A stretch of DNA of 64,000 nucleotides, taken from positions 337,273-401,272 of the forward strand of contig SCFE01000079.1 in NCBI GenBank assembly GCA_004352715.1, in the 5' to 3' direction. The notes under the pieces were generated by a model. That model saw only the letters and a program-made list of their open reading frames with translations. It had not been told where the DNA came from and made no database searches. The stretch comes from Hofstenia miamia (taxonomy: Eukaryota > Xenacoelomorpha > Acoela). How positions within the stretch are numbered: the stretch's first letter is position 1; each line of letters opens with the position of its first letter. Shown piece by piece: positions 46,943 to 58,752 of the stretch. Position numbers and translations under genes: made by a program.

Positions 46943-49379
46943 CCACGTAAATTGTTTACAACTTCGACTGTACAATAGTGTGGTAAATTTGATCTAGCAT
47001 ATTAGTTTTGCCATGCAAATATTTAGTTTCTAATAAAGTAAATAAGGGCATGCGTAGCATTAAAACATCCTTTGTTTACACACTTGTTTCCAAAATCAAA
47101 TGCATATTGAAGCTAGAAGTTCATGAGAATTAATTAGTGGTAAGAATTCGTTATTAGTAGTTCTATTATTTTTACATGTTAAATTACAGAATATACTGTG
47201 CAGTGGCTAATTTCAATCATCTGGGGAGAACGGGTACTAAAATAGCTCATATGTAGGCACCTTTTGTATTTTCTAAGATTTTAGTATATATTTAATGCTA
47301 TGGATTTATTCGATTATTTTTACAAAAGTGAGGAAGTGAGGAATAGCTCCATGGAAAAGGGAACTGTTCATAGTTAGAGGCATGTGGCCAGGCCCGTAGC
47401 AAGCCTAAAAAATTATAGTAGTCAAAGCAAAGCAATACAATATTATTTGTTAAGATTATTACAATATTTTTGGCCTTGTAATTTTATTGATGTTAATGAC
47501 ATTATCATACAATTCCCTAAAAATATTACATATACATATATATATATATATATATATAGTTAACTTGAATGTAAAATTTAGCATGAAAGTTTTTTGCCAG
47601 AACAGTAGTTACATTCTGAGTGGATCTCTTCAATAATTTTTTGTTTAAAATTTAGTAATTTTAAGTAGTACATGGATACTACAAAGATTTTTATCATTTT
47701 TGCAGATCTCAGCTAACTCATATTTTATTATTTCACTTACAGAGTTCTCTTAGATTATTTGCAGTTTTAGAAAGCAATAGAAGTGGTATTACCACTTTCG
47801 GATGCCAAAGAGTAGTTGTTGGGACGTAACCTCAGATGCACAAAAGTGTATTAGAATTACATTAGTTTTATACATTCATTGTTATATTAAGCGAGTTGTT
47901 ACTTACTGAGAAAACTCCATTTCCAAATGTTGAAATTTGTAATTTTTGGAAAATGATTTAGGAATGTACGTGTTTCAAGTTCAATAAGTTCATTGAGTAT
48001 GTGAAAGCGAAGATGCAGGTTAAAAACCATTCCATTAATTTCTTGCCTTTGGCAGAAGCAAGCAAGTTCAAAAATCAATAACTACCTCCAGAAACAATCA
48101 AATTATTGCTTCCAATTTATATTTTTTTACAAAATATAGTATTTTATAAAAGCGCCATAATCTAACAAGGATGGCATGCTTGAAAATATGTGTTCTTCAG
48201 GACACAACACAAAAATATTGGTTGGTCGTAATTGATGTATTATTTTAGGACGTTTTCATGACGTAATAGTGAAATGTATAGCTGAACAGTCCTACAGATA
48301 TTTGAAAAAGTAGAAGAGGATCAGGCTACAAGGGCATAAACATATGCAAGGTTTGCATAGTACCAAAATTGGTTACGAAAATGAAATCCCTTCCACAGTG
48401 CATGCATGATAAATGCCCATCTCACGAACCACACCACTTCTACCTACCAAGCAGAATGTCTGAGTTTAAAAAGCCTTTCACTATCGGAATATATATTCAA
48501 ATTACTTACCTATTTCGTAAAAGAGTGGTTTAGAGAAATAAACATAAAAAACAAAAGAGCTCGTTCTGAAGTACATATAAATGAATGCCTTCTTCTGATA
48601 TAATATCCTTCCGACACTATTATTGCTTATGCAAATCCATACATACGATTATTTACAAAAACTTGAATATATACATGGTTGGCCAAAAAAACTTGAACAG
48701 TTAGAAACTTTATTACGTGCAAACTAAAAAAGACCCAAATCTTTAGTAAACAACAATTAAAAATGATCTTTTTTGGGAAATAAGATGATCTATGAGAATT
48801 TTAAACAAGATTCCAGCTAAGCCCTGACTACTTATTGCTGTTGTAGAATAAGAATCATGTGCTGACAAACGAGAAACTACAAACACACAGAACAAAGTTC
48901 TTCTGCGTGTAAACAATACTGTGAAATATTTAAAAAAAATAACTTTTATATGACAAACATTATTTATTTTTTCATTTGCTGCTTAGTAAAAATGCTATTT
49001 TATTGTTTAGCAAAATAATTTATTAAATTGTTTATTAAAATTTCGACCTGCTCTATATTGATACATATAGGATGTCAAGTTATGTGCACATAAAAAATAC
49101 TATAAAGTCCCATGTTGATTGATTTTTCAAACAGACCAATGAAAATTGAGGAAAGTGCATGTTATTAGACTGTCTTACTGTTTATTGATGTCGAATAATG
49201 TTTGAAAGATTCATCTAAAAATTCTATTTATACGATTTTGACTAATGATTTCCATTCTATTTAATAGAATATTTGGTAAAAATTATAGATAAACTATATG
49301 TAGTCCAATCCATGGTTATAGAAGAAGAATATGATTCTTAGGAATGATATTAAGATATTTTAAAAGCATGTTACATAAT
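46943..49379. other. intergenic DNA without a recognised gene
   Basis: AT-rich. Includes a TA run (47533-47558), the CAGGCCCGTAGC motif near 47390 shared with 40856, and TTGGCCAAAAAAACTTGAACAG near 48680, which looks like a Tc1-type end but has no partner I could find. Confidence 0.35.
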
Positions 49380-50155
49380 GTAATAGTAATAAACTAAAAA
49401 TGAATTTTGCCAAAAATCAAATTGCCATTTTTTTCATCTATAGAACAAAGAGATCTTACTGAAAATATTAAAATTTATGTTTGTGATAACAAACATGTTC
49501 AAAGCACATGCGTAAAATATTTTGGTGTGATAATTGACAATGATTTAAAATTAGAAAAATTTTCTTTCCGAAAATTAAAAAATGGCCTTTGAATATAAAT
49601 ATGTGCACCATTTGCGTCATGTAGAAAATTTTTTCCATGTAAAATGCATTAGTTCAATTGTCATAATTCAATTTAATTACTGTGCACTTCACATCTCAAG
49701 ACATTTATTGGACATTTAGAACACTTAATTTTATTTACAAGCATAAATCTATAGCACAAAAAGTTTATCTCATGATTTTTTGCCCTAAATTATTATTCAG
49801 AATCAATTCTTATGTGAGATACAAAATTTTGTTCATGAATTTTTTGATCAAGCTTGCTTACATCAATTGCATCAAATTCAAGGTTGAGAATAAAATATAT
49901 TTAAGTATCAACAATAGTAATGATAAGTTTCCTTTTAAATGCCTAATCTTTTGAATTGAAATTAAGTAATGATATAAATTATCTGAAAAATTATAAACCA
50001 TCAAGAAAAGATCAAAGTTGTATTTTCATATGTCATTGAAACTGCTGTTACTAATTCTTCTTTCGATTTCTCTGAAAATCCTTTAAGGAATTTTCTATAA
50101 AACGTTGAAAATTCTCGACAAATGGCTGGTTTAAAATTTGTATACCCTGAACCTT
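49380..50155 (+). pseudogene. LINE reverse transcriptase C-terminal fragment
   Basis: The plus strand reads LKMNFAKNQIAIFF, then VQSTCVKYFGVIIDNDLKLEK (49407-49592). This is the conserved end of a non-LTR reverse transcriptase (KYLGVIID..L). Downstream frames to about 50150 are AT-rich and broken and probably hold the remaining C-terminus. The 5' part is not recognisable. Confidence 0.65.
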
Positions 50156-51073
50156 CGTCCGTAGCAATTTCTTTATTGTTATTCTATTGTATTTAATAAT
50201 ATAACTTGATTCCTTTTGAATATTTAATTCTCTAAATTTTCACAAATTTGGTATAATTTGGATGGAAATAGTTTTATTGTAAATACTTCAGTATATTCAA
50301 ATTTATTCCTTGAAAATATTTTAAATTATCTTAAACTTTAAACGGCATTACTACGGTTGACGGTGTTGTAGATATATTTATATATTCATGCATAGAAAAC
50401 TACGCATATATAATAAATGTTGTTAAACGAATTGGAAACTTTTGTAAAAATATATTGTTTCACTGAATTAAATTCTTGAGTCGACAATGCATTGTGTGCA
50501 ATCATTAAAATTTCAAAATTTCAGTATAATTCAAACATCTTAAAGTTTTTCCTTTGATATTGGTGAGCCAAATAAATAAAAACTTATAAAATTGACAAAC
50601 AGCATACAGTAGGAAAAATTTTTCCTCTATATTTCTAAGATCCATAAAATTTTTTGTTATATAATGGGAAAATTTATAATTATTAACATTGACTTCTCAG
50701 AAAAGTGATTTTAATTGAGATTGCATACTAATATTGCTTATTTTAATTTCTTTGCTCTATAGCCTTAACATTTATTGGTAAGGTTGTTTGCATATTCTGA
50801 TGAAATGTATTAAAACGGATGTAAAAGTAGTCACAAAAAACAATGTTAGGAAAAAATTTTCAAGATTTCTGGGTTGAATCATTTATGATATTGTGAGTAA
50901 ATTAGCTTTTAACATTATTGAAATTGCGGCGGGCAGGGACGTACGCAGAATTTTCTGATTTGGGGATATCTCAGTCTTAATCAATGACTATGTGAAAATT
51001 TTTAATACATTGAAAAAATAGAGCCTAAAATGCATTTTACGATTTAGTTTTTAAAATTTTGTAATTTTTTGCA
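50156..51073. other. intergenic DNA
   Basis: AT-rich with no gene. GGGACGTACGCAGAATTTTC near 50945 resembles dispersed transposon ends but lacks a partner. Confidence 0.35.
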
Positions 51074-51240
51074 AATGGTACTATGAGTATTATGGAGAAT
51101 GGTACTATGAGTATGATTGAGAATGGTACTATGGGTATTATGGAGAATGGTACTATGAGTATTATGGAGAATGGTACTATGAGTATTATGGAGAATGGTA
51201 CTATGAGTATTATGGAGAATGGTACTATGAGTATTATGGC
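51074..51240. repeat. 24-bp minisatellite, seven units
   Basis: Unit TATTATGGAGAATGG plus TACTATGAG. The length is a multiple of three, so the plus frame reads MSIMENGT repeatedly, with MSMIENGT and MGIMENGT variants. The ORF extends to 51328 but has no domain. It is treated as a simple repeat and not a gene. Confidence 0.9.
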
Positions 51241-51328
51241 GATATTACATCTTGGTTTAAATTCTGATAAAGTAACAAAGAGAACAACCGTAAAGTTAGC
51301 AATAAATATTATCTATGGCTCTCATTAA

Positions 51329-53738
51329 GAACTCTGCTGTAGGATTGAAAAGAGTCTTGAAGTTTTCATGGATTTCAGTCTTACTTATTGCAAAATAGAA
51401 GTGTTTGTCAACGTTTCTAAGCAAAAAGTGAAATAGGAAAAATGTCTATGACTACTCTATAATTCTTAAATATCAAAAAATCATCTTAAAATATGACTGA
51501 TTGCAATTTTTTCAAATGTATGTTTTTGAAGTTAGGAAACTTGATTGAGAGAAATTTCATGCAAATAGGAAACCATCAAAAACTTAACAGAAGAATAAGC
51601 AAACGTGGGAAGGATATATAAATTGGACAATTGAAGAAATATAAATGGGAACATATTGCGATGTTTGTGCATATTCGAATGTCGAGAATGAGTTTTTTGG
51701 CTGTTTTCCCAGATAGACATAAATTCAACAAAATTTGAGAAAAGCAGTTCCACAAAAGATGAGCCTCTTTTATCAAGTATGAGATGGAGGTTAAAGACGA
51801 AGGCGAAGTAATAAACTGAACACCAAATTTCTTCTAATGAATCAACGAGTTTAGATCCAATATTGAAATGCTATGAAAAAGTTAGTTGTTTCAAAAAAAA
51901 GAATTGGTAAACATTGTAAGGCAAATTCAGAAAAATCTTAATTTACAAGAAAATCAAAGGATGACATTTTTTGGCATTCTTCAAATTAAGCAACGAAATA
52001 TTGCTGAGTTTCTATACCAATTTAGCTTTATCTGTATGTTTAAGTAGTAGACTTTATGCCGATGCACAGGTAAATTCGGCAGTAGATATATCCGGTAGAA
52101 GCCATCTCGGAAGGGTGTCAGATTTAGAGACCTAAAAATGACGAATAGCTTTAATGATATCCAAAAGCGTTGCTTCGGCTCATTGTATGAAGATGAAATT
52201 GGAATGTTATTGCCAGGCATGTCCATGGGACATCTTTTTCTGTCCCATCCTATCCCATTCCCTTCTATTCCAGGGGTTTCTCATTATAATATTAATATGG
52301 AATACAGTTCAAAAAAATTATTAAATTTATAAAAGTGTAGGTTTAGTCTCTATTAAATCGGATTACACGTACAAAGAGACATGCAAAATGACAACATTTA
52401 TTTACTTTATTAACTTTAGAACTCAGAAATATAATCTAATTCCGGATTATTCTACAATGAGAAATAAAAGAAGTGCGGTGTCCCATGGAAAAATCATTCC
52501 TATATACAACACTGGTTATTGCCATTCCACCACTATCCATGAGATTGAATACTAAAAATTTCGACCCAAAAATTCACTCTTCAATACAGAACTATGTTGT
52601 TATCACATCACACACATGCATTTCATATCTCTCAAAGAAGTGAATATGAAATGCATATAAAATCGAATTACATAGATTAAGAAAAAACCTTAATTTTTTA
52701 AGAATATCGCTTAATGGTGAAGTTCACTTTGTGTTCTTATTAGACAAGTTAAATCTACGATTATGGCTACACAAATGTAAATATGTACTTTAAAATGTAA
52801 CCTAGAGCAGATGAGTTAATCCAAAAAATCTTTGTGAAAATTTGAGTTGCGCATTTGAACTATTTTTAATGACCATCTTGGTATTGAGAAAGCATATCAA
52901 TGTACAATAACTCTATTTGACCTACAAAATCAAAATTTTCCTTGAAGCAATACAGCCCTATTTTTTAAGAAGCTTGACGCTAATTGGATTTATACCTGTT
53001 TAGAAATGCTTTTTCTAACAAAGTTTACAGTTCAAAGAAATAGGAAATTGACCGCACTTATTTAATTCAATTTAATTCAGAAGCCTCAGTATGTCTTAAA
53101 AAGTTTAAATTTGCTTAAAACTTTCTACAAACTGTGTACATATTTTAAATTTCAGGAAATTTGTGAGTCAGTAACTGTCGCGCTGTTTTACTTGCTAAGA
53201 CAATATTGGGGCTGCTTGCAATTTCCGATACCTTTGTGTTGAGAACTTGGAATGAATCTGTAAAGCTGGGCGAATATCGCAATATGTAATCATGGTTACT
53301 TGGCAAGACCGTGCAAAGATCTGGTAGCAACATTTTCCTGATGTGTGCGTCCGCGCAAGCATTGCTGACAGCTTATTAAAACCTTTCCCAAGCGCTAAAA
53401 TATTTTGTCCAATGGGGCTATATGATCGCAATTGGGGTGAATTCATCAATTTAACAAGCTGACAATTAAAAATAGGTTCGGAATGGCAGCTACAAGGGTA
53501 TGTGTGCATGAGTCTGATATTAAGTTCTCTGCTCACAGTTTTTTGTTATGAAAGAGTGACACCCACCAATTTGTCTATAGAAAAAATTTTTATTCAAAAT
53601 AATGGCAGTTAAATTCCAGAACCAAAGAAAATGATTGGATTGTTAATGTACATGTACTTTTGCAATACATGCTTTATTAAACAATATGTCTTAAACATTT
53701 AAAGCCAGTGTTGGCTGAAAAATCATGGAGTGCTTGAG
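51329..53738. other. intergenic DNA without a recognised gene
   Basis: Contains a hairpin with 13-bp perfect arms at 52616-52656. Motifs CATGTCCATGGGACATC and TGTCCCATGG (52215-52490) resemble hAT-type ends. A less AT-rich patch at 53145-53536 has minus-strand open frames (for example NILALGKGFNKLSAMLART) that I cannot assign. Confidence 0.35.
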
Positions 53739-54822
53739 GCATGCTTAAACAGTGCTGAAAACACGTTTTTCCAATTTTATTTTCAGATGTTTTTTTCAAG
53801 TACGAAGCCACTCTTTGCTAGAAAGATAAAGTTCAAAAACTTGTGATTCGCTAAAAATGCTAAATCAAAATTTAATTGCAGCCAAAATTTATTCCTAAAG
53901 TATTTAAACCATATTACTTTGGTATTTTTCTATTTTTATTATTTTGTGAATTTTTTGTGTATTTCTGTTAAGATATTTATTAAAAATAACTTGTTTTAAA
54001 CGTTTTAAATGTTTAAGAAGGTTTAAATTTTTTTCTCTAAAGAACATAATTTTCCCAACCATGCTTAAGACTATGGAACAAGAGGCTGCAACTGGTTGCT
54101 AGTATAACTACTATGTGTATTCTCAGTATTTTTGCTTCTGCCTTTATTCATTTACTATTAGCGGTTCACAACGATTCGCATACAGAAATTACACATGTAA
54201 GCCAACTGAAATTTCGCTTGGATTTTCAAAGACGCAGTGGTTGCCCTAACATTTATACAATCAAATTATTTCAGTGGTTAATAATCAGATGATTTTTCTG
54301 CTGGAGTACCCTGCTTCAAGAATTCTGAAGAAAGTAAAAAAAATAACTTTGAAATAAATTGATAATTTAATTAAGTTTCAATTCTTAAAATTTGCTATAT
54401 TCGGCTTGTAGTTTCTAGAATTCTATTTAGATTAGTTTTACTTACTTGATTACAATTTTCTATAATAATACTAGCATTTAAAGAAGTGGGTGATGACGAT
54501 TATATCTCTGACCGATCTACTGCAGTGTCAAAAGCAAAACTACTTTTTACAAAGCAAGCATTTCGGAGTCTCCCTCACAACAGTAAGACATCCATAGCTC
54601 CAAATAAGGAGATTGCAACACCGCTTATCCAACTGCCATGAAGGAGACTTTAAGTTGTTCTTCATGTCATTGCGATTTTGTGAGCGAGACAACGCAATGT
54701 CTTCTTCCCTCCTTATCACTGATTCGATGAAAGCGGCTGTCCATTCCGGGTTATGCTGACAAACCGACGTTGAAGCGCCCGAGTGAATCGTGTGCTCTTA
54801 GCGTCAGAACCGGAATGCATTG
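53739..54822. repeat. 1084-bp near-exact duplicate, left copy
   Basis: Matches 55086-56169 with one difference seen, A at 54292 against G at 55639. The two copies are joined through one N at 55085. Probably two haplotypes or an unmerged overlap. Confidence 0.85.
54113..54292 (+). CDS. short ORF with a signal-like start (59 residues)
   Basis: Reads MCILSIFASAFIHLLLAV, then HNDSHTEITHVSQLKF, ending at a TGA. In the duplicate at 55460-55675 the TGA is TGG and the frame runs to 71 residues. The N-terminus could be a signal peptide or an anchor. Nothing else supports translation and no family is recognised, so this may be a chance ORF. Confidence 0.15.
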   Translation: MCILSIFASAFIHLLLAVHNDSHTEITHVSQLKFRLDFQRRSGCPNIYTIKLFQWLIIR

Positions 54823-55084
54823 ATACTGGAATTTCGGGTCAGTTTATATGCACGAAAAGAGCAAACATTTAAATATTGTCAAATAGTTGTGCGGATGCTT
54901 TTTATTGACACAAGTTCGATGTTGTGCGAAAGGCGAGTAGAAAAAAATGGATGTTCAAAATTTTAGCATTTTTCAATCAATTGTGAAACTCATTTTTAAA
55001 ACTAAGCATTTAAATTCAACGTCAATTGTTAACATTGGCTAAAACAAAAAATGACCCCTATCATTATATATATATATATATATA
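54373..55084. repeat. segmental duplicate of 29670-30337 (right member)
   Basis: Highly similar to the left member, ending in the same TA microsatellite. It has an extra 40 or so bases before the TA run. Contains structured-element copy D. Confidence 0.8.
54512..54883 (+). ncRNA. candidate structured RNA element, copy D
   Basis: Close relative of copy B. The stems of hairpins 2, 3 and 4 are unchanged. Differences from B fall in loops or linkers: CCGAATAAGG to CCAAATAAGG in the hairpin 2 loop, GCGAGCCCACGC to GCGAGACAACGC in the hairpin 3 loop, and the linker between hairpins 2 and 3. This pattern supports selection on pairing, although few changes are available. Confidence 0.42.
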
Positions 55085-55085
55085 N

Positions 55086-56169
55086 GCATGCTTAAACAGT
55101 GCTGAAAACACGTTTTTCCAATTTTATTTTCAGATGTTTTTTTCAAGTACGAAGCCACTCTTTGCTAGAAAGATAAAGTTCAAAAACTTGTGATTCGCTA
55201 AAAATGCTAAATCAAAATTTAATTGCAGCCAAAATTTATTCCTAAAGTATTTAAACCATATTACTTTGGTATTTTTCTATTTTTATTATTTTGTGAATTT
55301 TTTGTGTATTTCTGTTAAGATATTTATTAAAAATAACTTGTTTTAAACGTTTTAAATGTTTAAGAAGGTTTAAATTTTTTTCTCTAAAGAACATAATTTT
55401 CCCAACCATGCTTAAGACTATGGAACAAGAGGCTGCAACTGGTTGCTAGTATAACTACTATGTGTATTCTCAGTATTTTTGCTTCTGCCTTTATTCATTT
55501 ACTATTAGCGGTTCACAACGATTCGCATACAGAAATTACACATGTAAGCCAACTGAAATTTCGCTTGGATTTTCAAAGACGCAGTGGTTGCCCTAACATT
55601 TATACAATCAAATTATTTCAGTGGTTAATAATCAGATGGTTTTTCTGCTGGAGTACCCTGCTTCAAGAATTCTGAAGAAAGTAAAAAAAATAACTTTGAA
55701 ATAAATTGATAATTTAATTAAGTTTCAATTCTTAAAATTTGCTATATTCGGCTTGTAGTTTCTAGAATTCTATTTAGATTAGTTTTACTTACTTGATTAC
55801 AATTTTCTATAATAATACTAGCATTTAAAGAAGTGGGTGATGACGATTATATCTCTGACCGATCTACTGCAGTGTCAAAAGCAAAACTACTTTTTACAAA
55901 GCAAGCATTTCGGAGTCTCCCTCACAACAGTAAGACATCCATAGCTCCAAATAAGGAGATTGCAACACCGCTTATCCAACTGCCATGAAGGAGACTTTAA
56001 GTTGTTCTTCATGTCATTGCGATTTTGTGAGCGAGACAACGCAATGTCTTCTTCCCTCCTTATCACTGATTCGATGAAAGCGGCTGTCCATTCCGGGTTA
56101 TGCTGACAAACCGACGTTGAAGCGCCCGAGTGAATCGTGTGCTCTTAGCGTCAGAACCGGAATGCATTG
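55086..56169. repeat. 1084-bp near-exact duplicate, right copy
   Basis: Right member of the pair with 53739-54822, ending at the 1000-N gap inside structured-element hairpin 4 tail. Confidence 0.85.
55859..56169 (+). ncRNA. structured RNA element, duplicate of copy D (cut by gap)
   Basis: Same sequence as 54512-54822. All four hairpins are present; the ATTTAAATATTG tail is lost in the gap. Probably not an independent locus. Confidence 0.4.
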
Positions 56170-57169
56170 NNNNNNNNNNNNNNNNNNNNNNNNNNNNNNN
56201 NNNNNNNNNNNNNNNNNNNNNNNNNNNNNNNNNNNNNNNNNNNNNNNNNNNNNNNNNNNNNNNNNNNNNNNNNNNNNNNNNNNNNNNNNNNNNNNNNNNN
56301 NNNNNNNNNNNNNNNNNNNNNNNNNNNNNNNNNNNNNNNNNNNNNNNNNNNNNNNNNNNNNNNNNNNNNNNNNNNNNNNNNNNNNNNNNNNNNNNNNNNN
56401 NNNNNNNNNNNNNNNNNNNNNNNNNNNNNNNNNNNNNNNNNNNNNNNNNNNNNNNNNNNNNNNNNNNNNNNNNNNNNNNNNNNNNNNNNNNNNNNNNNNN
56501 NNNNNNNNNNNNNNNNNNNNNNNNNNNNNNNNNNNNNNNNNNNNNNNNNNNNNNNNNNNNNNNNNNNNNNNNNNNNNNNNNNNNNNNNNNNNNNNNNNNN
56601 NNNNNNNNNNNNNNNNNNNNNNNNNNNNNNNNNNNNNNNNNNNNNNNNNNNNNNNNNNNNNNNNNNNNNNNNNNNNNNNNNNNNNNNNNNNNNNNNNNNN
56701 NNNNNNNNNNNNNNNNNNNNNNNNNNNNNNNNNNNNNNNNNNNNNNNNNNNNNNNNNNNNNNNNNNNNNNNNNNNNNNNNNNNNNNNNNNNNNNNNNNNN
56801 NNNNNNNNNNNNNNNNNNNNNNNNNNNNNNNNNNNNNNNNNNNNNNNNNNNNNNNNNNNNNNNNNNNNNNNNNNNNNNNNNNNNNNNNNNNNNNNNNNNN
56901 NNNNNNNNNNNNNNNNNNNNNNNNNNNNNNNNNNNNNNNNNNNNNNNNNNNNNNNNNNNNNNNNNNNNNNNNNNNNNNNNNNNNNNNNNNNNNNNNNNNN
57001 NNNNNNNNNNNNNNNNNNNNNNNNNNNNNNNNNNNNNNNNNNNNNNNNNNNNNNNNNNNNNNNNNNNNNNNNNNNNNNNNNNNNNNNNNNNNNNNNNNNN
57101 NNNNNNNNNNNNNNNNNNNNNNNNNNNNNNNNNNNNNNNNNNNNNNNNNNNNNNNNNNNNNNNNNNNNN
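56170..57169. other. assembly gap (1000 N)
   Basis: 1000 unknown bases. The right edge is a TA run. Confidence 0.99.
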
Positions 57170-57658
57170 TATATATATATTCTGAAAAATTTTGAAGCTC
57201 TGTTTTTACTATATCATTATATTCCTTCTTCAGAGCGTTATATTATTCTAGAGTGTTATCAACACCCATAATGATTTGCACCAACCAGGAGACTTTGAAA
57301 CGACTGCCATCTTATCATCTGCATATTCACGTTAATGTATTTAAGTATATCTTTACCACTTATCATCAGTTGCACTACAAGTATTCTAAAGATCGTAGAA
57401 CGGTTGATGATATGAAAAGTGTTCGTCTAGTTGTGCAAGTAAAGAGATTATAGTAATAGCAATATAATTTATCGTTTTACTACCTTTATTAGGAGTGAAA
57501 CGGGAAGGAAATTTAATATGAATTATAACTAATGAAATTATAGATATGAAGTTTTTAGAAAAATATTTCTGTGCTTTTGTTATAAAGTGAAAGCTACATG
57601 AGGTTATTATGTCCATTTTTGATTGATTCAAGTACATTTATCTCATTCACATTAGTGT
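57170..57658. other. AT-rich DNA after the gap
   Basis: A plus frame at 57253-57453 (ETLKRLPSYHLHIHVNVF...) has no domain I can name. It may be part of a repeat next to the LINE fragment. Confidence 0.3.
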
Positions 57659-58314
57659 TTGTGTGATAATAAATATCACAAAAATTACAACTTTTCTGAA
57701 AAAATTAAAGTTTTGTTTTATACTATTTCAAAATATTTATTATATATAATCAAAAGAATTCAAATAAAGAATAGAATCAAATTTATGAAAAATTCAATAC
57801 CAATAACAAAGAGTGTGAAATATTTCGGTTTAACTGAATTGGGATGAACATGTTGAATCTACTAGAAAAAAAAGTGAATTTCATTGTATCACCAGTTTCA
57901 TATCTACTGAGCTATATGAAGAATGAACCAAAAAATTACATATATTCAATATGTTAATTAAGCCAAATTATCTATATGCATCTGAAGTATTTGTACCAAG
58001 ATTAACGAAAAAGAAACATTAAGGTTTTAAAAAGATCTATTAAACTATTTGCTAGGATTTCAAAATTTGAACATTAAACAAAAAATATTTATTTTCAATT
58101 GTAAATAATGCCTTTAAATCGCAATTTAAAAATAATCAAAAAGATAATCGACAGATCTAATCACCCATTAAATGAAAGCTTTTTGAAAAGCACGATGGAA
58201 AATATTGGAACATTACTAAGATCAGCACTATCATATAAAACATTATGCACTAAGACCTTCGTTCCAGCAGCTATTCGATGTATAAATAAAGAGGTATTTA
58301 TAACAAATTTATAG
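57659..58314 (+). pseudogene. LINE reverse transcriptase C-terminal fragment
   Basis: Plus-strand frames read RIKFMKNSIPITKSVKYFGL (KYLGL-type end of the reverse transcriptase). After broken frames comes RSNHPLNESFLKS with TMENIGTLLRSALSY and TFVPAAIRCINKE (58108-58314), the usual C-terminal tail of a non-LTR ORF2 ending in F(I/V)P.A...N. It ends next to TA repeats and a gap. The frames are interrupted many times, so it is inactive. Confidence 0.7.
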
Positions 58315-58410
58315 ATATTTATGAACATATACATGTATACAAAATTCGTATTTACATTTGTAAAATTATTGTTGCGGAAACAAAACTTTTTATAATACAT
58401 GTAATAATAA

Positions 58411-58413
<3 letters not shown>

Positions 58414-58447
<34 letters not shown>

Positions 58448-58613
58448 NNNNNNNNNNNNNNNNNNNNNNNNNNNNNNNNNNNNNNNNNNNNNNNNNNNNN
58501 NNNNNNNNNNNNNNNNNNNNNNNNNNNNNNNNNNNNNNNNNNNNNNNNNNNNNNNNNNNNNNNNNNNNNNNNNNNNNNNNNNNNNNNNNNNNNNNNNNNN
58601 NNNNNNNNNNNNN

Positions 58614-58641
<28 letters not shown>
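58414..58641. repeat. TA microsatellite with a 166-N gap inside
   Basis: TA runs at 58414-58445 and 58614-58641 flank unknown bases 58448-58613. Assembly failed inside the repeat. Confidence 0.95.
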
Positions 58642-58646
<5 letters not shown>

Positions 58647-58752
58647 CAAAAGGATTTATTTTTGGGAATTCAATCTGATGCTCAAATTTCAAATAGGAAT
58701 CACTTTAGAATTTATAATTGTAATTAAAATTATGATTAGCGTGTATTTAAGG

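Noticed and set aside
48675-48705. Tc1-type end with TTGGCCAAAAAAACTTGAAC
   Set aside because: No inverted partner at a plausible distance was found, so an element cannot be defined.
51083-51328. 81-residue protein with MENGT repeats
   Set aside because: Explained by a 24-bp minisatellite; no domain or upstream gene structure.
53145-53536. Minus-strand ORFs of 62 and 113 residues
   Set aside because: Overlapping frames without any recognised domain; kept only as an unexplained less AT-rich patch.
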